Source of the DNA: Candidatus Tisiphia endosymbiont of Melanophora roralis
GTDB taxonomy: Bacteria; Pseudomonadota; Alphaproteobacteria; Rickettsiales; Rickettsiaceae
Assembly: GCF_964026575.1 (NCBI RefSeq)
Contig: NZ_OZ032161.1
Location: 1,116,001-1,180,000, forward strand
DNA: 64,000 nt
Direction: 5' to 3'
Notes under the pieces: generated by a model
What the model was told of the DNA's origin: nothing
Database searches by the model: none
The model's input: the letters and a program-made list of their open reading frames with translations, nothing else
Shown: positions 17,923 to 26,139 of the stretch, piece after piece
Layout of the letters: every line of letters begins with the position of its first letter
Position numbering within the stretch: position 1 is the stretch's first letter
Translations under genes and position numbers: made by a program

Positions 17923-18858
17923 TTATCTATTTCTTACTACTGAATGTTTTGGCAAAACAAAATTATTGGTATCAGCAAAATGCTTAATATCTATATTATA
18001 TAACATATAATTAGAATGTTTAAAATGTTTTACGTTTTTGTGAAACATTCCGATAAATTTATCCAATAGTTTAGCATCCATATTGCTATTAGTAACTAAA
18101 ATTGCTGTTACTGCTACTGTATTCTGATCGAGAGTGATCCCAGGATATAATGTTTTATCCAGTAATGCCTTATGAAAAGCTTTATTAGTGGCGATTAATT
18201 GTGCAATTTTATTATCTTCAATAGGTACAAAATCAACTTTACAGCTATTAGCAATAAATCCCACCAAGGCATTAGGATGACCTACCGTCATCATTATCAC
18301 ATCAATTTTACCGCTACAAAATTCTTTTATTGACTCTTCATAATTAATTTCATCAACATCTATTGGTTCTTTAGTAAAATTATATAACTTCCTTATAGCA
18401 TTGTAGGTAATAGTATTACTAGAGAATGGCAAGCCATTTGATATTCTCTTACCCTCAATATCTGCAAAAGTCTTTATCTCATCCCGATTTTTTACAACAA
18501 CAGTAAAAAACTCATCATATAGATTAAGTACCTGACGCATTTCTTGCATTTTTTCTGTATTAGAGTAATATCCAGTACCTTCAAAAGCCTCAAGTGCTAC
18601 ATTAGATTGCACTAAAGCTAAATCTATCTTACCTTCTTTTAACAAAGCTAAATTTTCAACCCCTCCACTGGTAGGTACTACTTCACAATTCACACTTTTA
18701 TCAGCTAAAGTAAAGGTTTTACACAAATCCAATCCGATAGAGTAATAACCCTTCAAAATAGAACCAGACCCAATTCTCACTGTTTTCTGTGAAGCAAAAA
18801 CGCAATTACTAGTAAAAAATAGGCAAAAAACTACCAATAAAACTCTGAAATTATTCAT
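17923..18858 (-). CDS. TAXI-family TRAP transporter solute-binding protein
   Basis: A 311-residue periplasmic binding protein. A signal peptide (about 1-23, VLLVVFCLFFTSNCVFA) is followed by KTVRIGSGSILKGYYSIGLDLC, the TAXI opening, and by a glycine-containing binding segment SGGVENLALLKEGKIDLALVQ. Partners would be a fused TRAP permease, but none is in the window, so the permease is elsewhere or lost. The ligand is unknown; related proteins bind dicarboxylates or glutamate. I use ATG 18858; a GTG three codons earlier gives the same protein. It is first of a three-gene minus-strand run with Usp and dapE. Confidence 0.9.
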   Translation of the reverse strand: MNNFRVLLVVFCLFFTSNCVFASQKTVRIGSGSILKGYYSIGLDLCKTFTLADKSVNCEVVPTSGGVENLALLKEGKIDLALVQSNVALEAFEGTGYYSNTEKMQEMRQVLNLYDEFFTVVVKNRDEIKTFADIEGKRISNGLPFSSNTITYNAIRKLYNFTKEPIDVDEINYEESIKEFCSGKIDVIMMTVGHPNALVGFIANSCKVDFVPIEDNKIAQLIATNKAFHKALLDKTLYPGITLDQNTVAVTAILVTNSNMDAKLLDKFIGMFHKNVKHFKHSNYMLYNIDIKHFADTNNFVLPKHSVVRNR

Positions 18859-18998
18859 AAATAACACTATACACTAAAAATAATTGACCACTAATACCTT
18901 AAGACTTAAAATTTAATAAATCATTTTCCCTATCCAAAGTACCTTTACTATTATTGATAATCAAGATAATTATTACAATTCATGTGTAAAAAAAATCC

Positions 18999-19634
18999 TT
19001 ATTCCTTATAATATTCTTCTCCAATTTCAATTTCACTACGGTTATTTAACTTACGCCAATTATTGGTGTCCCTAAGTGAGTAGATGCAGCCACAATATTC
19101 TTGCTTATAAAAATTTTCACGTTTAGCTATTTCGTACATTCTACTGCTACCTCCATTTTTACGCCAATTATAAGTCCAGTAAGTTATTCCATCATAATGA
19201 GAAGCAGCCTTGATCCCTGATTCATTAATTTGATCCATATCTTTCCAACGGGAAAGACCAAGAGAGCTGGTAATAACTTTAAAATCATTCTCATAGGCAT
19301 AAAGAGCTGTTCGTTCAAAACGCATATCAAAACACATAGAACAACGTTTACCTCTTTCTGGTTCATATTCCATACCTTTGCTTCTCGCAAACCAATTCTG
19401 CACGTCATAATCTGCGTCAATGAAACTGATACCCATTTTTTCAGCAAAACGGATATTTTCATTTTTACGAATTTCATACTCTTTTTTAGGATGAATATTA
19501 GGGTTATAGAAAAAAATAGTTAAATTAATACCGGACATTAACATTTTTTCCATCAGCTCTCCTGAACATGGAGCACAGCAGGAGTGTAGTAGTACTTTAC
19601 TTTCACCATTTGGTACTTCTAGAATTTCATTCAT
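18999..19634 (-). CDS. queH: Epoxyqueuosine reductase QueH
   Basis: QueH (formerly DUF208) carries out the last step of queuosine synthesis, reducing epoxyqueuosine to queuosine in tRNAs with GUN anticodons, using a 4Fe-4S cluster and a further iron. The 211 residues contain the ligand cysteines CCAPC (19-23), CSMCFDMR (about 97-104) and CGCIYS (about 178), plus [15 protein letters not shown] and [14 protein letters not shown], all typical. It starts at ATG 19634. It stands alone; the rest of the queuosine pathway is not in this window, and Rickettsia-like organisms often scavenge precursors from the host. Confidence 0.95.
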   Translation of the reverse strand: MNEILEVPNGESKVLLHSCCAPCSGELMEKMLMSGINLTIFFYNPNIHPKKEYEIRKNENIRFAEKMGISFIDADYDVQNWFARSKGMEYEPERGKRCSMCFDMRFERTALYAYENDFKVITSSLGLSRWKDMDQINESGIKAASHYDGITYWTYNWRKNGGSSRMYEIAKRENFYKQEYCGCIYSLRDTNNWRKLNNRSEIEIGEEYYKE

Positions 19635-19683
19635 AATTATCTGTTAATTTTCTTTATAAAATTTTAAAATAACATACAATATA

Positions 19684-19855
19684 GCTAACTCGATTAGTAT
19701 TTATCCATAGTTGATCTAGGGCAATGTTGTCATCCCCGCGTAGGCGGTGATCTAAAATAGTGTTCAGAAAACCCTGAAATATTATAGATTCCTGACCGAA
19801 GTGGGAATGACATCCTTTCCGTTGAAACAAATGGATAAATGTTAGTCGGGTTAGC
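19684..19855. repeat. Palindromic element with GCTAAC ends, in gap 19635-19959
   Basis: The outer arms GCTAACTCGATTAG and GTCGGGTTAGC are inverted. Next inside are ATTTATCC and GGATAAAT. The core runs GTCATCCCCGCGTAGGCGG to CGAAGTGGGAATGAC, the common rickettsial GTCATYCCCGC type. The remaining gap sequence is AT-rich leader of ddpX. Confidence 0.75.
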
Positions 19856-19959
19856 ATTAAGATATTGTATTGTAGAAAAAAGTATAATAAATTATTATTT
19901 TTTATTAACAATAATTTTGTTACTAAATATTGAATATTGGTTTAATTGAGAGATATATT

Positions 19960-20658
19960 ATGTTGAATGAAACAGTCAATTTACCGGAAGGTTTTGTGTA
20001 TTTGGATCAAATAGATCCTACTATAATTCAACAGATGATGTATTATGATACTAGAAATTTTGTAGGAAAGCAGATTGATGGCTATAAAGCTAATAGAGCT
20101 GTACTAACTAAAGAAGCGGCTACTGCCTTAAAAAATCTTCAGCAAGATATAAAAAATGATAACTACTCTTTGGTAATTTATGATGCTTATAGACCTAATA
20201 AAGCTGTACAACATTTCGTTAGCTGGGGAGAAGATGTTGCTGATCAAAAAATGCAAGACTCTCATTATCCATATATTAATAAGGCTGAAATTTTTCAATT
20301 AGGTTATGTTGCTAAACGATCACCTCATAGTCGTGGAAGTACTGTAGATTTAACTATTATCGAACTTGGAAAACAATTAAATCCAAGCCCTAAAATGATA
20401 AGAAGAACTCTAAAAGATGGTCGTCTAATCCCTTATTTTGATGATAATACGGTTGACATGTATAGCTCTGTAGATCTTATGGATCTAGTATCCTCCCATG
20501 ATAGTAAACTAATTGATGAACTTTACTTACAAAATCGTAATTATCTACGTGAGAAAATGAAAAAACATAATTTTAAGGAATATTCGGTTGAGTGGTGGCA
20601 TTATACTTTACAAGACGAACCTTATAAAGATAAATATTTTGATTTTGATGTTGAATAA
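19960..20658 (+). CDS. ddpX: D-alanyl-D-alanine dipeptidase (VanX/DdpX)
   Basis: A 232-residue zinc dipeptidase of the M15D family cleaving D-Ala-D-Ala, used for wall turnover or as a nutrient source. Zinc and catalytic motifs are SPHSRGSTVDLT (His and Asp ligands) and VEWWHYTL (base Glu, third ligand His); the opening YLDQIDPTIIQQMMYYDTRNFVG fits the family. I chose ATG 19960 with GAGAG nine bases upstream; the TTG at 19930 adds an AT-rich leader. It has no evident signal peptide, so it probably acts in the cytoplasm. No van resistance genes are near. It may work with the dapE/murJ peptidoglycan functions only in a broad sense. Confidence 0.93.
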   Translation: MLNETVNLPEGFVYLDQIDPTIIQQMMYYDTRNFVGKQIDGYKANRAVLTKEAATALKNLQQDIKNDNYSLVIYDAYRPNKAVQHFVSWGEDVADQKMQDSHYPYINKAEIFQLGYVAKRSPHSRGSTVDLTIIELGKQLNPSPKMIRRTLKDGRLIPYFDDNTVDMYSSVDLMDLVSSHDSKLIDELYLQNRNYLREKMKKHNFKEYSVEWWHYTLQDEPYKDKYFDFDVE

Positions 20659-20719
20659 ACTTCTTGCATTAAGTATAATAACTTAAAAAAAAGTAATAAT
20701 TATTTAAGGAGAAATTAAA

Positions 20720-21427
20720 ATGAGTAAAGATAATCTTAATGAAGATAATAGAAAAAAGTTACGAGAGACAGCTCAGAGATTAGGGATTTCTGAAGATGAA
20801 GTTTTTAAGCAAATTCCAGACATAATATTATTGGGAGCTGTATTCAACCCAAAGCAAATCGGAGGTTTTCTAAAGAGAATGCAACCGGATATAACTTCAT
20901 CAAAAGTATTAAAGAAGCAAATAGCCGACGATTCATTTGGCAGTGTACTCTTAGGTTTTTTTAATAAACCACAAGAAAACTCTTCTCAACAACAGGAAGC
21001 AACGTCTAGTGCTGTTAGTTGCGAGGTGTCCAAGGATGATTCAAAAAAATCGGATGAAGTCTCAAATTCATTAACAGAAGTTATATCTATAAAACAACTA
21101 GAGACATCTAGTGCTGCTAGTTGTCAGGATAGTACTCTTGGTGGTTGGAGTAATGATAATAAAGAACTCTTAGAAACTATAGCTACACTATCACAAAAGT
21201 CTAAAGATGAAGTTTTAAATGAAAATCCCCTGCTAAATGAAGATTTACCTAACCCTGAACTTAAAGAGTATCTAGAAGCACTGATAGAGAGCCTAACAAT
21301 TAATGATTCTTGTACAAACGACAATCCCCCTAATGATGTAGCAGCTGGCAGTTCACATGAAATGTCTAATGTTGCTAGCTGTGCTTTAACGGGTGAAAAT
21401 CCACCCTTTAACGAGGACTGCAATTAA
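20720..21427 (+). CDS. Unrecognised 235-residue protein with internal duplication
   Basis: I do not recognise this family. A good ribosome site (AAGGAGA, eight bases before ATG 20720) supports expression. Two related helical blocks are visible. Residues about 9-58 run RKKLRETAQRLGISEDEVFK and end in FLKRMQPDI. Residues about 147-193 run KELLETIATLSQKSKDEVLN and end in YLEALIESL. The rest is low-complexity Ser/Asp/Glu/Asn/Gln-rich sequence with three repeats of the form SSAVSC, SSAASC and SNVASC. No signal peptide or membrane helix is seen. It is very acidic and possibly a secreted or host-interacting protein; that is only inference. It follows ddpX by 61 bases and may be co-transcribed. Confidence 0.7.
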   Translation: MSKDNLNEDNRKKLRETAQRLGISEDEVFKQIPDIILLGAVFNPKQIGGFLKRMQPDITSSKVLKKQIADDSFGSVLLGFFNKPQENSSQQQEATSSAVSCEVSKDDSKKSDEVSNSLTEVISIKQLETSSAASCQDSTLGGWSNDNKELLETIATLSQKSKDEVLNENPLLNEDLPNPELKEYLEALIESLTINDSCTNDNPPNDVAAGSSHEMSNVASCALTGENPPFNEDCN

Positions 21428-21429
21428 CC

Positions 21430-21742
21430 TCAGCTTGATGTAAGACATCGGGTTAATAGCCTAGGTGTCATCCCTGCCCCTTCGGATGTCACCCACAGCT
21501 GTCGAAAGTTCAATAAACGTCATTGCGAGGAGTCGTGAAAAAGCGCATAGGTGTCAACTTAAGAGCGTAATGATTGAGCATGTATAAGTAAATCAAACCT
21601 AAACGTCATTGCGAGAAGCCGCTGCAAGCGGCGACGCGGCAATCTAGGATACGCGAAGCGTTACTCTAAAAAAACAGCTTCGCTGTTTTCCTGGATCGCC
21701 ACGGCATCTAAAGAGCCTTGCTATGACGATTATAGAAAAATG
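21430..21742. repeat. Three abutting repeat elements, fills gap 21428-21785
   Basis: A GATGTAAGACATCGG block (21433-21490) abuts a CACAGCTGTCGAAAGTTCAA element start at 21494 with CGTCATTGCGAGG. Within it, after TTAAGAGCGTAATGATTGAG, lies a second CGTCATTGCGAGAAGCCGC unit running to CCTTGCTATGACG at 21728. The same order appears inverted at 4315-4583, so this is one recurring composite. Confidence 0.8.
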
Positions 21743-21785
21743 TACGGTACTAATGGTTTGCAACTCTCAAATTAGGAGAAGTCTA

Positions 21786-22637
21786 TTAATCACTCCCGTT
21801 CTTAATTTTATTAACTATAGAATATATTTCTTTTTTGCTGTAGCTTCTTCCAAAATTTTCATTAGCTATATCTGTGACACTTTTTGCACTCCATCCTTTA
21901 GATAAGTATAAATCTATAAATTTTTTTAAGTCATCTGCAAGAAGAGCTTTATGAGGTTGAGAAGTACCGGAAATTAGCAGTACTATTTCCCCCTTGATAA
22001 TGTTCGAGTTATAGAAATTTATTACATCTTCTATTAACCCAGACTTTACTTCTTGATAAAATTTAGTAAGTTCTCGTGCTACACATACCTCCCTATTACC
22101 AAAAACAGTAAAAGCTGTATGTAGCGATTGTTCTATTCTGCTAGCAGTTTCAAAAAAAATCAAAGTTGCTTTTATATTAGATAATTCTGTAAAAATCTTC
22201 TTTTTACCTTCAATAGTTTTTGGTAAGAATCCAGCAAATAGAAAACGATCTGATGGTAATCCAGAAATGGTTATAGAGGTAGTTAATGCCGAAACGCCTG
22301 GCACTACATCTATGTGATAATTCAGTTTCCTTAAATATCTTACTAGTTTATAACCAGGATCAGCAATTAACGGTGTTCCAGCATCAGATATTAGACTAAC
22401 TATTGCTCCATTATCAATTAATGTGCGGATAAATTCTCTTTCTTGATAATCACTATGATCATTATATATTTGTAACTTAGTCTTTATATTATGTTTTGCT
22501 AGTAATTTTCTTGATATTCTAGTATCCTCACACAGTATAATTGTGGAATTTTTTAACGTTTCTAAAGCCCGGAGTGTTATATCATCTAGGTTACCAATAG
22601 GTGTTGAGACAATGTATAGCCCTGGTTTGAAGATCAT
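21786..22637 (-). CDS. rsmI: 16S rRNA 2'-O-ribose C1402 methyltransferase RsmI
   Basis: A 283-residue SAM-dependent tetrapyrrole-methylase-fold enzyme that methylates the 2'-hydroxyl of C1402 in 16S rRNA, tuning P-site decoding. Signatures are LYIVSTPIGNLDDITLRALE, CEDTRISRKLL, SLISDAGTPLIADPGYKLV and VVPGVSALTTSITISGLPSD. It starts at ATG 22637. The gene is divergent from the LppC-like gene with only 24 bases between starts. This rsmI/lppC pairing is a common bacterial arrangement. Confidence 0.96.
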   Translation of the reverse strand: MIFKPGLYIVSTPIGNLDDITLRALETLKNSTIILCEDTRISRKLLAKHNIKTKLQIYNDHSDYQEREFIRTLIDNGAIVSLISDAGTPLIADPGYKLVRYLRKLNYHIDVVPGVSALTTSITISGLPSDRFLFAGFLPKTIEGKKKIFTELSNIKATLIFFETASRIEQSLHTAFTVFGNREVCVARELTKFYQEVKSGLIEDVINFYNSNIIKGEIVLLISGTSQPHKALLADDLKKFIDLYLSKGWSAKSVTDIANENFGRSYSKKEIYSIVNKIKNGSD

Positions 22638-22661
22638 AATTTAATCCTATAAGTAAGCATT

Positions 22662-23936
22662 ATGAGCAGTATAAAAGACTTCCTGCACAAGTCAAAGAAG
22701 CTTTCGAGATTTTTAGAAGAAACGAAGCCGAGTCGAGGTGCGTACATAGACGATTGTTCGGAACGAAGGCGAGTTTCGACGACAAAATCACCAACTAGAT
22801 TGACTTATGCACAAAAATTTTTAAAGGTCACCTTATCATTTATATGTCTTGTCTCTTTATTTTCTTGCCAATCTAATAAGGAGGTTGTTGTTTCTAGGGC
22901 AAAAGAAGTTGCTCGGGAAACTCTAGAAGTGGCTATTTTAATGCCCCTAACAGGAGAACATTCTACATTAGGTAAGCAATACAACCAATTAATTAAAATG
23001 GGTCTAGAAGATGGCTTAAAAACTTATGTTCATGTTACTTCTTATGATGGTTCTAATGAAAAGCAGGTACTTGCTGCAATGGATAAAATACTGCTACGTA
23101 AAACAAAAATTATTCTCGGACCATTATATTCAAATCTTACTTCTCTAATTGCCAATAAAGCTAAAGCACATGATGTTATTATCATTACCATGTCTAATAA
23201 TCCTGTATTGGCAGACAAAAAACTTTTTGTATTCGGCCATGCTCCGTCAAAGCAACTCATAAAAATAATTAATTACTTTGCCGATCATGATTATAAAAAT
23301 TTCATTGCACTTTTACCTTCAGGTAGTCATGCACAAACTATAAACCAACTTATCCAAAATATACTAATTCAAAAAAATTCTACCTTAGTGCGGAGTGAAT
23401 TTTATGCTAATATACCGGAATCAATAGAAAAGGCGGTTTTAACTGTCTCAAATAGTGTTGATAATTTAAATGAAATGGAGGATACGGCAACTAAACCTGT
23501 AATTTATCTGTCAGATGATAGTAAAAATTTAGATTTGCTTTTTGATAGTATTCATAAGCATAATTTAGATAAGAAAGCAGTTATAATAGGTGATAACAGA
23601 ATTGATATCGATCGTTCTGAACCTATAAGTATTATCTTCACCGGTTCATTGAATATTGTCAATAGTAATATAATAGAAAGGGCTAAAAATATAGGTATTA
23701 ATCATTTGTCTTTCATGCATGCTGTAGCTTATGATCTAGGAAGGATAACATCAAAATATATAGATACCAACTTTACCGAAGAACGATTTTTAGCAGCTAT
23801 TAATGGCAAAACCCCATATACTGGTATATCAGGTAATGTCTACTTCATCGATTCAATAGCTCAAAGAGAGTATGATATAATTAAGAAAGAAGATGGTCTG
23901 TATAGTACCATAGCAAAAAGCGATAACAAATTCTGA
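22662..23936 (+). CDS. LpoA/LppC-like penicillin-binding protein activator lipoprotein
   Basis: A 424-residue periplasmic-binding-protein-fold lipoprotein, the class that activates class A penicillin-binding proteins. The fold is visible from LEVAILMPLTGEHSTLGKQY through KIILGPLYSNLTSLIANKAK to the C-terminal TPYTGISGNVYFI. A lipoprotein signal peptide (about 53-69, FLKVTLSFICLVSLFSC, acyl Cys69) is preceded by about 44 residues that read as an inserted palindromic element. These match a block in CcmF (50407). TTG 22800 could give MTYAQKFLKV directly before the signal peptide, a plausible alternative start that omits the insert. It is divergent from rsmI. Confidence 0.85.
   Translation: MSSIKDFLHKSKKLSRFLEETKPSRGAYIDDCSERRRVSTTKSPTRLTYAQKFLKVTLSFICLVSLFSCQSNKEVVVSRAKEVARETLEVAILMPLTGEHSTLGKQYNQLIKMGLEDGLKTYVHVTSYDGSNEKQVLAAMDKILLRKTKIILGPLYSNLTSLIANKAKAHDVIIITMSNNPVLADKKLFVFGHAPSKQLIKIINYFADHDYKNFIALLPSGSHAQTINQLIQNILIQKNSTLVRSEFYANIPESIEKAVLTVSNSVDNLNEMEDTATKPVIYLSDDSKNLDLLFDSIHKHNLDKKAVIIGDNRIDIDRSEPISIIFTGSLNIVNSNIIERAKNIGINHLSFMHAVAYDLGRITSKYIDTNFTEERFLAAINGKTPYTGISGNVYFIDSIAQREYDIIKKEDGLYSTIAKSDNKF
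22677..22808 (+). repeat. In-frame palindromic protein-coding insertion in LppC-like gene
   Basis: Encodes residues about 6-49 (DFLHKSKKLSRFLEETKP, then IDDC, then SPTRLTY). The same peptide and related DNA occur at 50407-50541 inside ccmF, in the same frame and strand. Flanking protein sequence belongs to different families, so the block moved. Confidence 0.9.
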
Positions 23937-23957
23937 CTTAGATATAGTTAACTCAAA

Positions 23958-24036
23958 AATGTTTAAGCCATGGTAATAGAATTGCTATCATCCCAGCTCA
24001 TCCGAAGGGGCAGGAATGACGTAGAAGATGCTTAAG
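23958..24036. repeat. Short palindromic repeat upstream of the permease gene
   Basis: The arms GTTTAAGC and GCTTAAGTT enclose ATCATCCCAGCTCATCCG and AGGGGCAGGAATGAC. The GTCATYCC pattern resembles the core of 19684-19855. It covers the ATG at 24028, which weakens that codon as the permease start. Confidence 0.5.
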
Positions 24037-24051
24037 TTAAGGTTAAATTTA

Positions 24052-25782
24052 ATGATACAGTCTATAAAATATTCAAAAAAAACTCAGTCCAATTTTATCT
24101 TCAATTTGTTAACATTTTTGATAATCGCTAGCATCCTTATCTTTATTGCTTGGGGTTTAAAGCAGATGGCAGCACCAATAACTGTATTAGAGCAGCAACC
24201 AGTAACTCTAGAATATAGTAATCTTTTTCAGTATTCTCTCAGAACGCTTTTGAGGATGCTAATTGCAGTAATTGTCTCATTAATTTTTACTTTTATTTAT
24301 GCCAGCCTAGCTGTTAAAAGCAAGAAATGTGAACAAATATTAATTCCGTTACTAGATATTCTTCAATCTCTTCCTATTCTTGGATATATTTCTTTTACAG
24401 TTACAGTTTTTTTAGCTCTTTTCCCGTCAAGTATTATGGGAGCTGAATGTGCAGCGATATTTGCCATTTTTACATCGCAAGTTTGGAACATGACATTTAG
24501 TTTTTATTATTCGCTTAAGAATATCCCACAAGAATTGCATGATGCAGCATATATTTTTAGAATGTCAAAATGGAGGCAATTTTGGCAGGTCAGCGTTCCA
24601 TATGCAGTACCAGGATTAGTTTGGAATATTGTAGTATCAATATCTAGTGGGTGGTTTTTCGTAGTAGCTTCAGAGGTTATCACAGTTGGCAATACCCATA
24701 TAACCTTGCCTGGAATAGGATCATATATTGCTTTAGCAATTACACAGAAAGATCTTTATGCAATTAGCTCAGCAATTATGTCAATGTCACTGGTGATTAT
24801 ATCATATGATCAATTGCTACTTAGACCTCTAGTGGCATGGTCTGATAGATTTCGTTATGAAATGAATGCAGGTAATAACGTGCCACATTCTTGGGCATTC
24901 AATTTATTTCAAAGAAGTTTGATTATTCACAAATTATTCTCCCCTATTGCTTATATTGCAAAATTTATACTTTATCTCCCCATACTTAATCGTTATAGCG
25001 AAATAAATTCAAGTTCGTCAAATAATTTTTCCAATAATACTTCGTGGAGCGATTATTTATGGTATACTGTACTGGGCGGCATAGCATGTTTTTCGATCTA
25101 TTACATATATCATTTCTTGCATTACGATATTGGTTGGTCTGAGCTATTGAACGTATTTGTTTTAGCATCAATTACTATGTTACGTGTGGTAGTACTTATA
25201 ATTCTTGCGGCAATTATATGGGTACCGATTGGTATATATGTTGGACTAAATCCTAAAGTAACAACTATTGTACAACCACTAGCACAATTTTTTGCAGCTT
25301 TTCCAGCAAACTTATTATTTCCAATTGTCTTTATAATTATTACTCGTTACGATTTAAACCCTAATATTTGGCTTAGTCCTCTGATGATTATGGGAGCTCA
25401 ATGGTATATATTATTTAATGTTATAGTAGGAGCATCTACTATTCCCAATGATCTTAAAGATGCCACAAGAATTTTTAAAGTCAGTGGTTGGAATTGGTGG
25501 TTCAAAGTCATGTTACCAGCAATTACCCCGTATTTTATAACAGGAGCAATAACTGCATCAGGTGGGGCATGGAATGCTAGTATTGTGGCAGAAATTATTA
25601 ATTTTGGCGATCGGAAAATAGCAGCAAGCGGCATTGGAAGTTATATAGCTGAAATGACAATAAAGGCTGACTTTAATAAAATAGTCTTAGGTATGGGAGT
25701 TATGGCTCTATTTGTGGTATTGTTTAATCGTTTATTTTGGCAACCGTTAAATGAGTATTCTATTAAAAGATTTCAGCTATAA
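24052..25782 (+). CDS. Duplicated ABC transporter permease (COG4986-like)
   Basis: A 576-residue inner-membrane protein made of two MetI-type permease domains in tandem (about 60-265 and 365-565). Each has an EAA loop for ATPase contact: PQELHDAAYIFRMSKWRQFW and PNDLKDATRIFKVSGWNWWF. The fused pair replaces the usual homodimer and resembles the anion (nitrate/sulfonate/taurine-type) transporter permeases. No binding protein or ATPase gene is adjacent, so they must be elsewhere or the system is incomplete. I start at ATG 24052; ATG 24028 lies within a repeat. A compound hairpin element follows the stop. Confidence 0.88.
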   Translation: MIQSIKYSKKTQSNFIFNLLTFLIIASILIFIAWGLKQMAAPITVLEQQPVTLEYSNLFQYSLRTLLRMLIAVIVSLIFTFIYASLAVKSKKCEQILIPLLDILQSLPILGYISFTVTVFLALFPSSIMGAECAAIFAIFTSQVWNMTFSFYYSLKNIPQELHDAAYIFRMSKWRQFWQVSVPYAVPGLVWNIVVSISSGWFFVVASEVITVGNTHITLPGIGSYIALAITQKDLYAISSAIMSMSLVIISYDQLLLRPLVAWSDRFRYEMNAGNNVPHSWAFNLFQRSLIIHKLFSPIAYIAKFILYLPILNRYSEINSSSSNNFSNNTSWSDYLWYTVLGGIACFSIYYIYHFLHYDIGWSELLNVFVLASITMLRVVVLIILAAIIWVPIGIYVGLNPKVTTIVQPLAQFFAAFPANLLFPIVFIIITRYDLNPNIWLSPLMIMGAQWYILFNVIVGASTIPNDLKDATRIFKVSGWNWWFKVMLPAITPYFITGAITASGGAWNASIVAEIINFGDRKIAASGIGSYIAEMTIKADFNKIVLGMGVMALFVVLFNRLFWQPLNEYSIKRFQL

Positions 25783-25875
25783 TTCTATGAATCTAGAATA
25801 TCCGAAAATTCTTAAAAAAGTCTATTGCATTTAGCTGTAAAGTGATTATAATGTAATGTTTCGTTTAGCTAGCCT

Positions 25876-26118
25876 CAATTCGATATAAGGATTATTAATT
25901 CTTTATAGAATTGGCTTGTTATAAGAAAAAATGCATTCTTGAAGCGGCTTTTACGAATGCATTTTAATCTATTACCGCTAATAATCTTATTTTTATATTG
26001 TATAAAAACTAAGATTATTAGCAAATTAATATTTAACAATCAGGTGCAGAACCGCTTCAAACCTGATTGTTTCTATATGTATCCCTGAATTCGATGTAAC
26101 AAGTTACATCGAATTCAG
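25876..26118. repeat. Five-hairpin compound palindromic element, complete copy 1
   Basis: In the 25783-26139 gap. Hairpin 1 is 25876-25912 (AATTCGATATAAGG type). Hairpin 2 is 25927-25965 (AAAATGCATTC / GAATGCATTTT, loop TTGAAGCGG). Hairpin 3 is 25977-26022 (GCTAATAATCTTA / AAGATTATTAGC). Hairpin 4 is 26035-26071 (AACAATCAGGT / ACCTGATTGTT, loop with CCGCTTCAA). Hairpin 5 is 26085-26118, a perfect 16-bp stem CTGAATTCGATGTAAC with a two-base loop. Loops 2 and 4 are complementary over nine bases. Hairpin 2 could also act as a bidirectional terminator. Confidence 0.9.
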
Positions 26119-26139
26119 GTTAGCTAGGCTAGCAATACA

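Noticed and set aside
19654-19911. 85-residue minus-strand frame before ddpX
   Set aside because: It lies almost wholly in the GCTAAC-ended palindromic repeat.
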